A stretch of 64,000 nt of DNA from Aradus depressus (taxonomy: Eukaryota; Arthropoda; Insecta; Hemiptera; Aradidae). The DNA lies in NCBI GenBank assembly GCA_963662175.1, contig OY759214.1, forward strand, positions 15,500,001 to 15,564,000, written 5' to 3'. The translations under genes and the position numbers were made by a program. Shown here one piece after another: positions 9,996-21,290 of the stretch. Below the pieces are notes generated by a model. The model did not search any database. It saw only the letters and a list, made by a program, of their open reading frames with translations, and had not been told where the DNA came from. Each line of letters begins with the position of its first letter. Position 1 is the stretch's first letter.

Positions 9996-11140
9996 AGGGA
10001 AGAATCGATGATTGTTCAAGAGAAAGCCGTTATAAGTTCTCTCGCTCTGAGAGGAATACAAATTGTTTGAAAAATACATCTACTGCCAAGATCGGATCAT
10101 GAATAGAATGATTTTATAATCACCTGAATAGAGAAACATCGTAATTTCAAATCCTTAGCCGCACCCAATGATAGAGATCTGCTCATTCTTTTTAAAGGTA
10201 TTTATGTATATATATTGTGCTTAGATTCAATGTTAGCGTTGTGTTTCATATACAAGACCAAGAGAAGCTTCCATCTTCTGGAGCTCAACCTGTACAACTG
10301 CTTGTCACAGCAAGTAACACATTTCAATGATAGAGACTTCAATAAACATATAAAGGAACTTTTTAAAAAAGAGTGTTTTTATAATATATATGTCTTTATT
10401 AATTTTAAATTTAAGTTAAAACGGAAACAATTAACGTTGCCTATATATAAATTCTGCAGAATTTCTTTGTCAATACATTATTATTACAAACAACTAGCTT
10501 TCATTTTCTTGGCAGATATCCTTCTATAAGGTATGTTGTAATTACCTTTTGTTAAATAATTTCAATACTAATATTATTATGTTTTATTACTTTACTAATT
10601 AATTTTTTATGTAATTTTTAATTATTATTTTTTTTCATTCTTTTCTATATTTCGTACTCAGAACTATAAAAATATATTTATTATAATTTTTTTTTTCGTT
10701 TAATAATATTTATTTAATTTAAACTAAACGGTAATTGGGGATACATCATACAGTATTGTATGTGAAAATATCTTATAAATAATGTACAGATACATATGTA
10801 TATTTATAGTATATAATAGAAGCTAAATGAATATATGATTATGCGTCTCTTCCTTAGATCATAAAAAACTAAATATAGAAGAAAAAAAACGAAATATATA
10901 TTTTTAAACAATTGTATATATACAATCTTTTATATGTAAAAATAAATAAATTAACAAAAAACAATAAAGTAAATTAATAATAATAAAAATATTAAACAAA
11001 AGTAATATAGAGGTTAGGAATAGGAAATTGATGAAGGACCTTTGCCAAGTGAACAAAATGGAAGGAGATGATGAATGAAACATTTTATACATGTCAAGAT
11101 GTGAACTCTCCTGCTCCCTAGTGACGGCGCTAGGAACACA
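9996..11140. other. AT-rich stretch; RepC-like fragment at 10,690-10,800
   Basis: No gene recognised. At 10,690-10,800, AACTAAACGGTAATTGGG and GATACATCATACAGTATTGT resemble the RepC family. Frames here are AT-biased and without motifs. Confidence 0.4.
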
Positions 11141-11290
11141 TAGTGATTGCTGCGCTTTAGTGACAGCTATAAAAAGAGGTTATAGTTTGTTTAAAGGTAT
11201 ATTGAATAATGTTGTATTAATTTGTTTAGTTTGTTGACTTGTAATTTGATTATTCTTTGAATAATAAAATCTTTTAAACAGACTTATATA
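11100..11290 (+). promoter_or_regulatory. Possible promoter and poly(A) signal pair (LTR-like or UTR)
   Basis: A GC-richer patch CCCTAGTGACGGCGCTAGG is followed at about 11,170 by CTATAAAAAGAGG, a TATA-box-like sequence, and at about 11,262 by AATAAAATC, a polyadenylation-like signal. A promoter followed closely by a poly(A) signal is seen in solo LTRs, but I could not define TG...CA ends with a duplication. Speculative. Confidence 0.2.
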
Positions 11291-11296
11291 CATAAG

Positions 11297-11370
11297 AAAC
11301 ATCGATCAGAAGTTCGATGTTGAGATTTCTCTGGAATTCCCTGTTATCCGCCCCTGATTTCAAAAATGGA
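11297..11370 (-). repeat. RepA fragment (3' end)
   Basis: ATCAGAAGTTCGATGTTGAG and CCGCCCCTGATTTCAAAAAT are the minus-orientation RepA terminal region, without its last bases. Confidence 0.55.
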
Positions 11371-11559
11371 AAAAAAAAAAAACTGCATATACGTTATTTA
11401 GAAAAAAAAAAAAAATCTTTTTGGAATGAATCATTGTTTTCATGAATTGCTACTAATCGAGTATCAACCTGGCTAAGTATCGATCAATATTGGTGAGGGT
11501 TATACTTTCTTGTTTGAGCTTGTCTAAAAATAAAGTCTGTTGTGTGGTGCTGTTTACTT

Positions 11560-11880
11560 TCGATGAGTTACGAGGTCACTGTCAGTAGGCCGGCTGGAAC
11601 CAGTTGGGAGTGTCTGACGGTTTGAATAGAAACCTTGGGCTAGCTATCCCAGCTACCAGCCCCTTACTTCATCCTATCCTCTCTTTCAGCACTTTCACTC
11701 GATTCCAACACTTACTCATGCACTTTTGAAATGAACTTAGGTGTAGGTATCCTGTTCTGGAGTGTTTTCACTCCCCCTCTTCAGTGGGGAGACGCCTTAG
11801 GAAACCATCCATTACGATGCTGGAACTGCTCTAATTGAAAAAAAAAAAAAAAAAAAATAGTTGATTTACACAATCCCTAC
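11560..11880 (+). mobile_element. Poly(A)-ended retroposon 3' region
   Basis: A GC-richer block (GTCAGTAGGCCGGCTGGAAC, GGGCTAGCTATCCCAGC, CACTCCCCCTCTTCAGTGGG) ends in ACCATCCATTACGATGCTGG, then CTCTAATTG and a run of 19 A. The sharp boundary to a pure A run indicates a retroposed RNA 3' end; the style fits a LINE 3' untranslated region. No coding remnant is visible. Confidence 0.45.
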
Positions 11881-12164
11881 TGAATCCTCATAAGAAATTT
11901 TTTAGTTCACACAATAATCCTCTAGTCCGTGCCCTCCATTCTGCCACGACTTAAGCGTCAATGGCCTAAGAGATCTTCTTAGCAGCAGCAGTGACAGTGA
12001 TTAGTTACAAATGAGAGTAACTCAGTGAGTAGGGAGTGTCACCACTGGGTGATTTCTCCCCTGACATTTTGACATTGCCATTATCTCTCTCTCTCTTAGC
12101 AAATTAGCTTATTATATCTAATTTTTATACAGTTTCAAATATCTCTGTAAAAAAAAAAATATTG
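11881..12164. other. Spacer, nothing recognised
   Basis: No supported feature; a short CT microsatellite CTCTCTCTCTCT lies at about 12,090. Confidence 0.4.
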
Positions 12165-12600
12165 TATTTATGGGGTTCTGGATACACTTATAATGTATTG
12201 TGTCGATATATTCATTCTATCGGGAGTTATCGTGTTCACAGACAGAAGAAGTTATGTAAACTACCGGAAATTGTATGTTATTTTCACGGAAATTTCATGT
12301 TTTCCGATCCCCTGATTTCAAAAATGGGGGAAAAAATCTGTGTGTATATGAAGACGATAACTCCCGATAAAATGAATCCATGGACACGAGTTTTTATATG
12401 TGTATCCAGAACCCTCTAAGGATCACACCTGCTAATATTCAGTGGAATCAGTCGAAGGAATTCAGTGGGAGATCAGAGGGGGGAGCTGAACTCAAAAATT
12501 CCAATAACTGCCTTTACAATGAATGTATCGACATGAAATTTTATATTTAAATTCAAAACCCTAAAGGACAGCACCTATTTATCTTCCGAAGGGAATAATA
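12165..12600 (-). repeat. RepA copy 5
   Basis: Minus-orientation blocks GGTTCTGGATACACTTATAA (a second, plus-oriented piece at 12,170-12,250) and then CGATAACTCCCGATAAAATG, GTGTATCCAGAACCC, GGGAGATCAGAGGGG and CATGAAATTTTATATTTAAA. The two orientations meet near 12,290, so this is a rearranged copy with opposed 3' regions. Confidence 0.65.
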
Positions 12601-12904
12601 ATAAGAATAATCAGAAACACGCTGCCTCAGCCATGAACATTAGGAAGGGTTCTTGTGGCAAATCTGCGGACTAAAGGCTTAGAGAGATAGGAAAGAGTAG
12701 AATGGAATTTTCTATAGTGGGATTTAATTACATCCCTTACTAAGGGAATCTGCAGGTCATTGTGAAGGATAGCATCAGAGACGTAGAATGGAGCGTTTGT
12801 GATTTAACGAAGGATATGGGATTGTAGGGTTTGGATTTTAGGAACTCCAGTATATCTAGTGAAAATTTGTACTATCTACACCTCTTTGAATGTGGCAGTA
12901 GATC
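12601..12904. other. Spacer, nothing recognised
   Basis: About 300 bases with no clear repeat or gene. Confidence 0.4.
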
Positions 12905-13010
12905 GAGGGTTTGGTGGCAGCCTCCTGAGCTGAAGATCGCGGGATCAAACCCAGTCCCTTAAGTTCATCTGGGAGGTAACAATTCCCTGAACAAGCCAGC
13001 CCAACCAATA
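12905..13010 (+). mobile_element. SINE-A-like head fragment (decayed)
   Basis: CTGAGCTGAAGATCGCGGGA, TCAAACCCAGTCCC and CATCTGGGAGGTAACA match the anticodon-arm/B-box and post-tRNA region of SINE-A. The A-box side and the rest of the body are missing. Confidence 0.45.
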
Positions 13011-13504
13011 CATTAATCTACACCTCTTTTCAGATATTTTGATCTTATTTTCTTGCAGGATTTGACACATCACTGTTCCTCTGCCTCTCTGACCAATGTA
13101 TTGGTCTCTACAACTCTTTAAATGCGAGATAATCTCTTCCATTGGATGTCCTGCTAGTGCCTAACGTTGTTAACATGACCCTCTTCTCTTCGACTAATTA
13201 TGTCTCTTTAAGTGAGATGGCTAGGCCGGGTTCCGCTCCACCGATCCCCTCTACATTATCACTAAAAGCTGAACGAAAGAAGGGTATCCAATTTTGGTTC
13301 TGCCCTGATTGTCTCCAATCTTGTGTCTTCTGTCTTAGACTCATTTCTTTCTGTAGATTTCTTAAGTAGCCCATGTACCTCTGATGGTTTGTCCAAGGGT
13401 CCTATTGAGTTCACAATACAAAACACTTAATTCACTTTCTCCCTAGACTTCATTAAGTCTTGACCCTGATCGAGTCACTACTTAACCTGTAAAGACTCTC
13501 TTTC
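13011..13504. other. Unassigned; open frames of 65-75 codons without motifs
   Basis: A plus frame at 13,142-13,369 and a minus frame at 12,945-13,142 are open but show no recognisable domain or splice context. Confidence 0.35.
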
Positions 13505-13628
13505 TTGTTAATAATAATTATATTTATTTCAGTTAAACAATAAAATGGTAATTGGATACGTCATACAATTTTGTTCATGAAAATATCTTATAAAATATAC
13601 ACATCAACATATTAAATCAGAATATAGA
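13505..13628 (-). repeat. RepC copy (LINE 3' end), SINE-A inserted next to it
   Basis: TATTTATTTCAGTTAAACAA, ATGGTAATTGGATACGTC and GAAAATATCTTATAAA. Read on the minus strand this is a 3' end (GACGTATCC...TTTAACTG AAATAAATA then (AT)-rich tail). SINE-A copy 6 follows directly. Confidence 0.6.
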
Positions 13629-13629
13629 G

Positions 13630-13940
13630 AGCGCCAATAGCTCAGAGGTAGCGTGCAAGCCTATTCAACTCCCCCAACTTTTATCTGGGAGTTGAAAAAA
13701 ACCTTGAGCACGCCATCCTTCGGATGGGACGTTAAGCGATGGTCCCGAGCCTGTGCGATATCAGGTACTCGTTAAAGATCCCTTACCCTAGGTGAATAAA
13801 CTTGGGTAGGCCAAATATCGGACTCCCCAAGTAGAGTCGGGCTCATGTCCACCAGAGTGACGAAACAGAGCTCTGGTAGTAGGCGATATGACCTCGTAGT
13901 TAAAGCCCGAGCATGAGTCATAAAACCTAACCTAACCTAA
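13630..13940 (+). mobile_element. SINE-A copy 6, full length, telomere-like tail
   Basis: Head GCGCCAATAGCTCAGAGGTA, body CCTTCGGATGGGACGTTAAG, AGTAGAGTCGGGCTCATGTC, GACCTCGTAGTTAAAGCCCG and 3' end AGTCATAAAACCTAACCTAA. The B box is replaced by unrelated bases (CAACTCCCCCAACTTTTATC), so this copy lacks an intact internal promoter. A short AATATA direct repeat may be the TSD. Confidence 0.85.
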
Positions 13941-14587
13941 TATACATATATAGTAAACTATACAATTAATTCTGTATTGTTTTCCTGGGGCGACCCAAAG
14001 AAGGCCATTGTAACTTGAAGTGTACAAGGTTCCTTTTCGTCTAAAGTACATCATTTTCTCTTAATTTTCATTAAAATATGTTCAGTCATTTTGCAGGAGC
14101 TCGTGGATAAACATACATTATATATTTACAACAATTTTAAAAACTATTAAAATAGATTCTATATGAAATGAAACTCCTTGATATAGAATTCTAAATAGAC
14201 ATACCTATCTACCCCGTTCCGTTTTTTTTTTTCTACACTACGTGTTCAATTTCAATTTTTTTTCTCTTATATTCTCATTTATTCATATGGTGGATAATAA
14301 ATTGGGAGAGATCTCTGAATAATATAAATGCCGTTCCCTAGAATATGAAAATTCTATATTTGATACCTACCTTCTCCTCTAAATATCCCACATAAGCACC
14401 TTATGTTGAATTTTCATTTTTAAATTATACATTTCACTCACATAAGTTTATGTATATACTTGCCAATACATTGTCTTACAGATAAGAACTATTAATATTC
14501 TTCTGCACATATCGGTTATTTTCAAGTGAAGGTTAATGAGAATTTAAAACAAAAATGTTTTGGTGATAAGAATGTTGTTTATGTTTG
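13941..14587. other. AT-rich spacer, nothing recognised
   Basis: No gene or repeat supported. Confidence 0.45.
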
Positions 14588-14640
14588 TGACTCATGCCCG
14601 GGCTTTAACTATGATGTCATTTCGCCTACCCAGAGCCCGC
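14588..14640 (-). mobile_element. SINE-A copy 7, 3'-terminal 50 bases only
   Basis: GTGACTCATGCCCGGGCTTT and AACTATGATGTCATTTCGCC are the last part of SINE-A on the minus strand. Strong 5' truncation; the tail is ACAAACATAAAC-like rather than CCTAA. Confidence 0.7.
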
Positions 14641-14814
14641 TGTTATATATATCATTCTTATGGGTCGTTATAGGTTTTATAACTATATAAGAAGGAATAT
14701 CGTCGTGAAATAGACATTTCTGGAAGAATTATATTTTTGTATTAATTTATTTTTTAGTATTTTTTGTATTCATTTAATTTTATTTTTACTAGTGTTGTTA
14801 TTACTAATCAAGTA

Positions 14815-14950
14815 TCCGACACAGAGTTAATATCTGTTTATGTATCTAATTTATAAGCTATCTTAACGTACACATTTTTATGACAAATCCTATTAGGACG
14901 TTATGGTTTAACGGAAATAAATATTATCATTATTATTTTTTTTTATTTAG
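14815..14950 (+). repeat. RepC copy, plus orientation (LINE 3' end with ATT tail)
   Basis: TTATAAGCTATCTTAACGTA, ATCCTATTAGGACGTTATGG and TTTAACGGAAATAAATATTA, then TCATTATTATT. This is the reverse of the RepC copies at 18.7, 22.3 and 60.3 kb and shows the 3' tail as ATT-type repeats. Confidence 0.6.
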
Positions 14951-15144
14951 GTTGTCGGGAAATGGAAGTTTCGTTACCACTAGACAATACTAAACATCAC
15001 ATCCTCAGCTATTCGATGTTACCAGGATTTGATCATTTATCAGCTAACTGTAGATCCTATGAATTGCATAACTTTTGTTTGACACCCTTAAAATATTTTA
15101 GTGATGTAATGAGGGAACTGTTAGGGGATGTTTCGGTCTATTTA

Positions 15145-15700
15145 TTACTTCCCCAGCTCTACGGTGTATAGAAGTTAGGTACGTAATCGGTCAGAAATTT
15201 GATGTTCAGTCTTCACCGGTATTTCACGTTTTCCCATTCACTGGTTTCAAAAAAAGAACCAGAAAAACTGTTCCTGTCTGTCTAAGAACAGGATAACTCC
15301 CAATAGAGTGTACATAAATTGTAGTTGGTTATTATGGTTCATGCCCTGGCTTTAACTACACCTACTATCAGAGCGCTCTTTCGTCTTTCTGATGCACATG
15401 ACTCTACTATGGGAGTCCTAAATGTTTATTCATCTAGGTTAGGGGTCTTCAATGAGTACCTAACATCGTACAGGCTTGGGACCATCGCTCAACCTCTCAC
15501 CCGAAGGACGGCGTGCTCAAGGTTTTTTCATCTCCCAGATAACGCATACTACTGAGCTACCGGTGCCCTCGACACAAATTGCGTATCCAGAACGAAGGGG
15601 GGACCGGGAAAGGGGGATTTGTGGGATCAACGCAAAAACCCTAATACGTAACTGCCGAAATAATGAATATATCGACATACATTTTATATATGTTTTTTTT
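15145..15700 (-). repeat. RepA copy 6, interrupted by SINE-A copy 8
   Basis: ACTTCCCCAGCTC and CGGTCAGAAATTTGATGTTC mark the 3' end; GATAACTCCCAATAGAGTGT precedes the SINE. After it GTATCCAGAACGAAGGGGGG, GGGGGATTTGTGGGATCAAC and ATAATGAATATATCGACA continue the same element. Confidence 0.7.
15335..15570 (-). mobile_element. SINE-A copy 8 inside RepA
   Basis: Minus-strand end GGTTCATGCCCTGGCTTTAA at the low side and GAGCTACCGGTGCCCTC at the high side. The B-box region is deleted (CTCCCAGATAACGCATACTA joins body to A box). Confidence 0.8.
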
Positions 15701-16104
15701 TTTTTTACGAAAGAATTGTTCCGTTAGAATACTCACAGTTTTGCTCCAGAGTGTACAAAGGATTTCCGTACATGGATATCTGTCTGATATCCCTACAAAG
15801 CGGTCCCTTATCAGCTGTCTACTCTGGTTAGCACTGCAGTACGTCCGTCCTCTCTCGTTGCACCAACATGCATTTCCTCTGTTTTAACACTTCTCACTCA
15901 CTAAACTGTCTCACCATCCCAGTGCATAACGTACATTCAACTATTTTGTAACACATCAATCTAGAACAGTTTCCCTCACGTTCACATTTCATTAGTTAAA
16001 GAAGTGCACACCATATTTGGCTGCTTATAATTGGACACACTTTCATGGTATGTGCTCTGTAATATTTTTTTTGTATATTCGTACATAATCGTACATAAAA
16101 AAAA
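15701..16104. other. Unassigned segment
   Basis: Open frames here are short and overlap RepA or low-complexity sequence. No motif recognised. Confidence 0.35.
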
Positions 16105-16460
16105 AATCGTCAGGGAATCACCGGTAATGTACTTCCCCAGAACGAATTAATCAATTAACTTTTTGCTCCCCCTCCAAAACCAGTCGACCTTTTGCGCTAA
16201 AACAGGAGCTTCTAACTCATATTAAATTCTGTGTCGATGAATTTGGCAGTTATTAGGGTTTTTGAGCCCCACTCCTAATCCCACATTTCTCTTTGGTCGA
16301 TTTGGCTGAAAATCAATAGGTCATTAGAGGGTTTGGAAATTACATATGAAATGTGGTTGTTACAATCATTCTATCGGGAATTCGGGACGTGAAATTCCGT
16401 TGAATACTCTGCGTCGAATTTTTGACCCGTTTTCCCTTATACTTCGCTGTGGAAGTAAGA
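16105..16460 (+). repeat. RepA copy 7, near-complete short form
   Basis: After an A run: TCGTCAGGGAATCACCGGTA, ATGTACTTCCCCAGAACGAA, GCTCCCCCTCCAAAACCAGT, then GGTCGATTTGGCTGAAAATC and the 3' end TTTTCCCTTATACTTCGCTG followed by TGGAAGTAA. Both ends are visible. Confidence 0.75.
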
Positions 16461-17809
16461 GCTTATAAATTATACGATCAAGCGATATTAAATCTTAGAA
16501 TACTTAATAAATAAATAATAGAAGATAAATGAATATAAAATTCCTAATATTAATAAACACAACAGGTAATATCTATATTTTTAGTTATGTTTTATATTTA
16601 TATTTCTTTAAGTTAGTAATTTTGTAATGCAACCATAATAATAGTATTGATACCCGTTAAACCTCAACATAGTAATTGGATACATATAATTGTATGCATA
16701 AAAAAAATAGCTTATTAATTGTATAACAAACCTTATTAATAATATTAAATATTAGAATATTTAAAATAAATAAAAAAATAATATTTCTTCATTATTTTTT
16801 TACTGAAACCTTGGTGGAGAGAGCTTTTTTTTCGGGAGGGGGGGAGGCTTGAAGGGTTAGGGGAGAGGTGCTTGGCCTTTTAAACATTTGAGCTCCATCT
16901 CCAAGTCTCTAGCTGTAAGAGAGGCCGAGATCCCTACACAAAAAGACAAATTATAACACTCCTCCTTTTGCGTTGGAGGTTAATAAAAATAGTTTGTTTT
17001 TTTTAATTATAAATATTTTATATTTATATTTTTTTAAGTTAAATAATCTTTCAGGATGATATTAACGTGCGGTCACAGGATAATTCCTGAAGTTACAAAG
17101 AGCGAAATATTGAAAAAACAATTAAAAAGAGTAAATAACTAAAAGAAATTAGTGATTATTATAATAAGATTAGACATAGGTAAGTAATTACGGTAGACAT
17201 CATGGGTTGTGGAGGACCTCTGCTAGGAAATGAAAATTAAAGCTTTATATGTAGTATTTATGTGTTAGTTTTTTGGATTTTTTTTTCCATGTTCAAAAAG
17301 GAAAAAATCTTGGAATATAGAGTTTCCTCCAAGTATATATCTCACAATTTAATTTCAAGTCATAGTCTTAATACATATTAACGTTAAAAGTGTCGGGACA
17401 CCTCCTATCCTCAGTATCTGAAGTTTCTGAGATAGCGACATTTCATTGACATTGTGGAGTGACAATCTTGTGACAAGATGGAGGGAGGAGAGGAAATTTG
17501 TTTGAAAATTGCGTTATGTAATTTAAGAGACGATCCTATGATGCTTGAGAAATATCCGGCGTAATAGTAGTTTGTCACTAGAAAAATAGTTATTTGAACA
17601 AACAATGACCTTTTGTTCGTAGCACTATTAATCATTTTGAGGCTTCTTTTAGATGATTTTTCATTTTTCCGAGTCATCAAGTGTAGTATGTGAACATTGT
17701 ACTACACTGCAGTGGGATAATTAAAATCAAATTAAATTTATATCAAAGAAAATTGTTTATTGTAAATCATGAGGATAGATGTGCTCTTAACAACGATTCC
17801 TATCTCTTT
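16461..17809. other. AT-rich stretch with a RepC-like piece; no gene supported
   Basis: 16,630-16,760 resembles RepC (CGTTAAACCTCAACATAGTA, ATTGGATACATATAATTG). At 16,810-16,960 a GC-richer block (GGGAGGGGGGGAGGCTTGAA, GTCTCTAGCTGTAAGAGAGG) has no match elsewhere here. The minus frame at 17,411-17,680 is open for 89 codons without motifs. Confidence 0.35.
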
Positions 17810-18035
17810 GAGGACGCCGGTAGCTCAGAGCTCAAGATTAGGGGGATAAGGGTTCAAACCCAGCTGAGCTCTATTGTTTTTGTTTTTTTTTTATTTGGGA
17901 GGTTACAAAAAGGTTACCTTGAGGACGCTGTTCTTCGGAGGGAAGTTCAAATGGTGAGCCTGTGCGATGTCAGGTACTCATTGAAGACTCTGGGTAACTA
18001 AACCTGAATAGATAAAATTTAGGAATCCCAGAGAT
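17810..18035 (+). mobile_element. SINE-A copy 9, diverged
   Basis: GAGGACGCCGGTAGCTCAGA with GGGTTCAAACCCAGCTGAG (B box), TTTATTTGGGAGGTTACAAA and GATGTCAGGTACTCATTGAA. The 3' part after GAATCCCAGAGATAAAGC is missing. Confidence 0.75.
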
Positions 18036-18714
18036 AAAGCTACTAGGGAAGGGATAAGATTGGATTTTAAGTTAGTGATTTTAGAAATAAGTTGACATTT
18101 TCAATGATTTTGAACGCTGGTGGTTTGTGACCCCCTGCCCTCCTAACATAAATTTAAATTTCTGATGCACCTCGGCCTTCATAAGACCTTTAAAAGGATG
18201 TTCTATTCAAAACAGCGAATATCAGCAGCGAATTTCCTCCTTCTCACCAATATACAGGATATGCAAATATGTATTTACATGAACAAATGTTGGAATTTTG
18301 ATTCGCTACATTTTTGGTTTTATATACCTGCTATTTTATTAAATTGCTATTTTATCGCTACCTGTTATAGAAAGGTATATGATGTCTCGGTCTTTTCTGT
18401 AGAACTTATTATTGCCAACAATTCCTCTATGTACCTTCAAGGTTTTAGTTAAGCAGCGTATCCCGGACAGCCGTTTTTCCTCGGACTTGCTTCACATTTA
18501 CCAGCTTTTGATAAAACGTGAATATCTATAGCCTATGTCCATACCGAAGAAATAAGCTACCCTACGAAGAATTATCCAAATTGGTTAAGTAGATTTCGAG
18601 ATTACCTAGAATACACGAACAAGCAGACTTTTTCTCTTTATATATTCACTATAGATTTAAATTATTTTCATTTAGTTTCCAGAATATGTTTGTTTGTTCT
18701 CAAACATTTGATAA
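18036..18714. other. Unassigned stretch
   Basis: Contains a 95-codon plus frame (18,165-18,452) without recognisable motifs. At 18,530-18,610 the wording CCATACCGAAGAAATAAGCT ... CCAAATTGGTTAAGTAGATT resembles a repeat-type sequence also seen near 36,720. Confidence 0.35.
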
Positions 18715-19055
18715 TATTTTTTATTTCCGTTAAATCATAACATGGTTACAGGGTATGTTGTAAGAATGTATATATTAAGATAGCTTATAAATCAGATACA
18801 GAAATTGATATTAATTCTTAGAGTCTGTCATACATGGATTAGAATTAACAATATTACTAAAAAAAAAAATGAAATTATTAAATAAATACTTAAAAATATA
18901 AGTACAAAATTAATAATATTAATAAATACAGTAGGTAAATATTTTTTTTAAAATTAAAATTAAGATAATTTTTTATAACTTTTCCGGAGGTGTTTTTTCA
19001 CGATGATATTTCAGGACGTTCTTACGCCATGTGTGAAATGTAGAAAAGAGAAAGA
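18715..19055 (-). repeat. RepC copy, long
   Basis: TTTATTTCCGTTAAATCATA, ACATGGTTACAGGGTATGTT, ATTAAGATAGCTTATAAATC, then AGATAATTTTTTATAAC, GGAGGTGTTTTTTCACGATG and ATTTCAGGACGTTCTTACGC. Same block order as at 60.3 kb. Confidence 0.65.
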
Positions 19056-19477
19056 AAACAAAATAACAATAACAATTATTAAAATATATATAAATAAATA
19101 CAAATAAAATAAAAAATAAATTTAATGAGTCTCTTTTATAAGGTAAAACTATTCAGCATTATGAAAGTAGTTCTTAATGTCTAATTAGTTGACTGGAGAT
19201 GGTATTAAAGTCTGATTACGTGCTTAGGGATGAACTTAATGTCTAGTTAGTTGAATGGGAGTTGGACTTAATCTCTTATTTGCCAGTATTCAACTTAGTA
19301 ATTAATATCTACTCACACCACTGGGGATGGACTTAAAGTGGCATTAGTGACGTAATATGTAGTTAGTTGTATATCTACTGGAAGTTTGCTTATTCTATAT
19401 ACAAATAAATAAAAACAAAGAAATTGTTCAACTATTATATTGTCAAACTCCATGAAAATCTTTATAGTGTACAGGTT
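19056..19477. repeat. Local degenerate repeats, AT-rich
   Basis: At 19,170-19,320 there is a degenerate tandem motif of roughly 50 bases (TTAATGTCTAATTAGTTGAC, TTAATGTCTAGTTAGTTGAA and related). No gene. Confidence 0.4.
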
Positions 19478-19545
19478 TCGGCTTACGCCATCGTCAAGTG
19501 AAAGATACTTTTGAACTTTGTGCTGACGATGGCGTAAGACGAAAT
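19478..19545. repeat. Inverted repeat with GCCATCGTCA motif
   Basis: TTTCGGCTTACGCCATCGTC and its mirror GACGATGGCGTAAGACGAAA are separated by about 30 bases. This is the same general design as the fold-back element at 4.8 kb but shorter. Confidence 0.6.
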
Positions 19546-19628
19546 GGTATAATAAATGAATATATTTTTGTGAAATTAGACAATGAATAAGATGATCAAG
19601 TTCATTGTTTTTATTCATTTTTCACTAA

Positions 19629-19951
19629 AGCGACACGGTTTCCTTTCTGCAATGAAAACTCATATTGGCGCAAACAACGTCGTTGCTCGTTGTCGACAAT
19701 CAAAAAACATGATCTGAGGATCGGACAACAAAAGAAGAACTACTCTTGTTGACCAACCAGAGATGACACTGAGAAAAGTGATCGAGTACTTAACAGAACA
19801 CCATTCAGTAAGAAAACATCTCTTTGAAATGAATCGTGTTCCGGATCCTTTCTGCAGTAGAACTGATGAAACCATGCTACACATCCTGAGCGAATGTGAA
19901 GGTTACTCCGATGGAGAATCTTCGATAAAGGGTATCTTCCATCCCAGATGA
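19629..19951 (+). pseudogene. LINE ORF2 C-terminal remnant (post-reverse-transcriptase Cys/His region)
   Basis: In the frame from 19,763, EYLTEHHSVRKHLFEMNRV then PDPFCSRTDETMLHILSEC matches the usual 'LTGH..L..HL..MGLxxxPxCRxCxxxxETxxHILxEC' end of R1/Jockey-type LINE proteins. The second Cys of the expected C-x2-C is lost here (CSR). Upstream bases to about 19,629 show further disabled coding. SINE-A copy 10 starts downstream. Confidence 0.7.
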
Positions 19952-20020
19952 GTTGAGTAAACTTTGCTTTGGATAACGTGGGTAGAAAAGCCATGCCTGT
20001 GATCAATCAACTATATTGTG

Positions 20021-20390
20021 TGCCGGTTGGTGAGAGGAAGCGTGCTTGTCTAGTGAACTCAAGATCGCGGGTTCGATAACCGGCCGAGGCTTTCAGGTTT
20101 TTTATCTTGGAGATGAAAGAGTCCAACGAGGAAAAAAAAGACACCTCTGGAGGAAAAAATGCCGGAAACAACCAAAAATGAAAGAGCCTTGAGCATGCAG
20201 TCCTTCGAATGGACGTTAAGCGATGGTCCCGAGCCTGAACGATCTCAGATACTCGTTGGAGAGACTCTAGTTGTATAACCCTGGGTTGGCAAAATATAGG
20301 ACTCTGACAATACAGTCGCAGAGCGACGGCAGAGCGCTCTGGTAGTAGGCGATATGACCTAGTAGTTAAAGCCCGGACATGAGTCCCAAT
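20021..20390 (+). mobile_element. SINE-A copy 10, with extra internal segment
   Basis: Head AGGAAGCGTGCTTGTC, AACTCAAGATCGCGGGTTCG, CGGCCGAGGCTTTCAGG; end GATATGACCTAGTAGTTAAA and GCCCGGACATGAGTCCC. About 60 extra bases at 20,128-20,190 include GACACCTCTGGAGGAAAAAA and TGCCGGAAACA. A similar phrase occurs at 26,318-26,345 (GACGTCTCTGGAAGAAATGT), so a foreign repeat piece is embedded. Confidence 0.8.
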
Positions 20391-20446
20391 ATATAGATGC
20401 AATGTATTATGGGATCTGTAGTAATGAAAACCATTCGACTTATCTA

Positions 20447-20512
20447 AGGAAGGACTTAAGTTCCAATTGGATTCCTGTTCCAACTTCTCCTAAACGTTTT
20501 GTTGAACAGAAG
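20447..20512 (+). CDS. Weak exon candidate (donor site GTGAGT)
   Basis: The frame RKDLSSNWIPVPTSPKRF is open from upstream and reaches a strong splice donor AACAGAAG|GTGAGT at 20,512/20,513 in phase 0. The upstream acceptor (ATCTAAG) is poor and no family is recognised. It could be a small exon or chance. Confidence 0.22.
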
Positions 20513-20867
20513 GTGAGTATGTGCCGGCCATTAGCTGTGAAGGGTGTTGATTGTGTAGCAGGCGATGGTCGGTATGTGGTTACAACGGACCTGTGTTGTG
20601 TTATGTTGGTGGACACGCCGAATCGTGCCACGAAGGAAATGTCGTGACATTTAAGTTACTCCGCCATCCACTCTTCAACAACTCTGTTTCTATCCCCCTC
20701 TGGCTGTCCCCCCCCCCCCCCCCCCCCCTGTCGAAGCTTCGATTGTCTTTTTTTTTACTTTCCGGGGGTTTGAAGGAGCCAGGGTTATTGCAAAACTATG
20801 GTTCCCTGTGGAATGAATGAGGAGAGGTTGAAGCTGATTTCGTGCGATATATTTTCTAAGAAGAAAA
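20513..20867. other. Unassigned, with a 21-base poly(C) tract
   Basis: Contains an uninterrupted C run at about 20,709-20,729 and T-rich sequence. No gene supported; frames crossing the C run are unreliable. Confidence 0.4.
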
Positions 20868-21290
20868 AAGTCGTCGGTGAATCACTACTTCCCCAGAACG
20901 AAATAATCAATTAACGTTTCGCTCCCCCTCCAAAACCAGTCGACCGTTTGCGCTAATATTCAACAGTTGCTTCTAAATCCCCATACTAATTTTGTGTCGA
21001 TGAATGCATTACATCGGCAGTTATTAGAGTTTTTGAGTTGATCCTCTCTCTTAATCCCCCTCCACTTTGGCCGAATTCGCTGAAAATCGACAGGTTTTGT
21101 CCCCATTAGGTTTTGGTCACATATATAAAATTTCGTGTCGATACATTCATTCTATCGAGAGTATGCCAGAACGTATTCCTTAATAAGCATATTCAAAATG
21201 TATAATTGTGTTGTAGTATGTTCAACTATTTTCCCGTGATCATGGGAAAAACAGACAGACAGACAAAGTGACACAAAAATTCAAATGAAT
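20868..21290 (+). repeat. RepA copy 8, 5' part with two monomers
   Basis: AAAAAAGTCGTCGGTGAATC at the start, ACTTCCCCAGAACGAAATAA, TCCCCCTCCAAAACCAGTCG, then two monomers whose GTGTCGAT boxes are 141 bases apart (about 20,996 and 21,137). The 3' end is lost after an odd ACAGACAGACAGAC stretch. Confidence 0.75.

Noticed and set aside
11100..11290. Solo LTR
   Set aside because: TATA-like and poly(A)-like signals are present, but no TG...CA ends with a 4-6 bp duplication could be fixed; kept only as a weak regulatory candidate.
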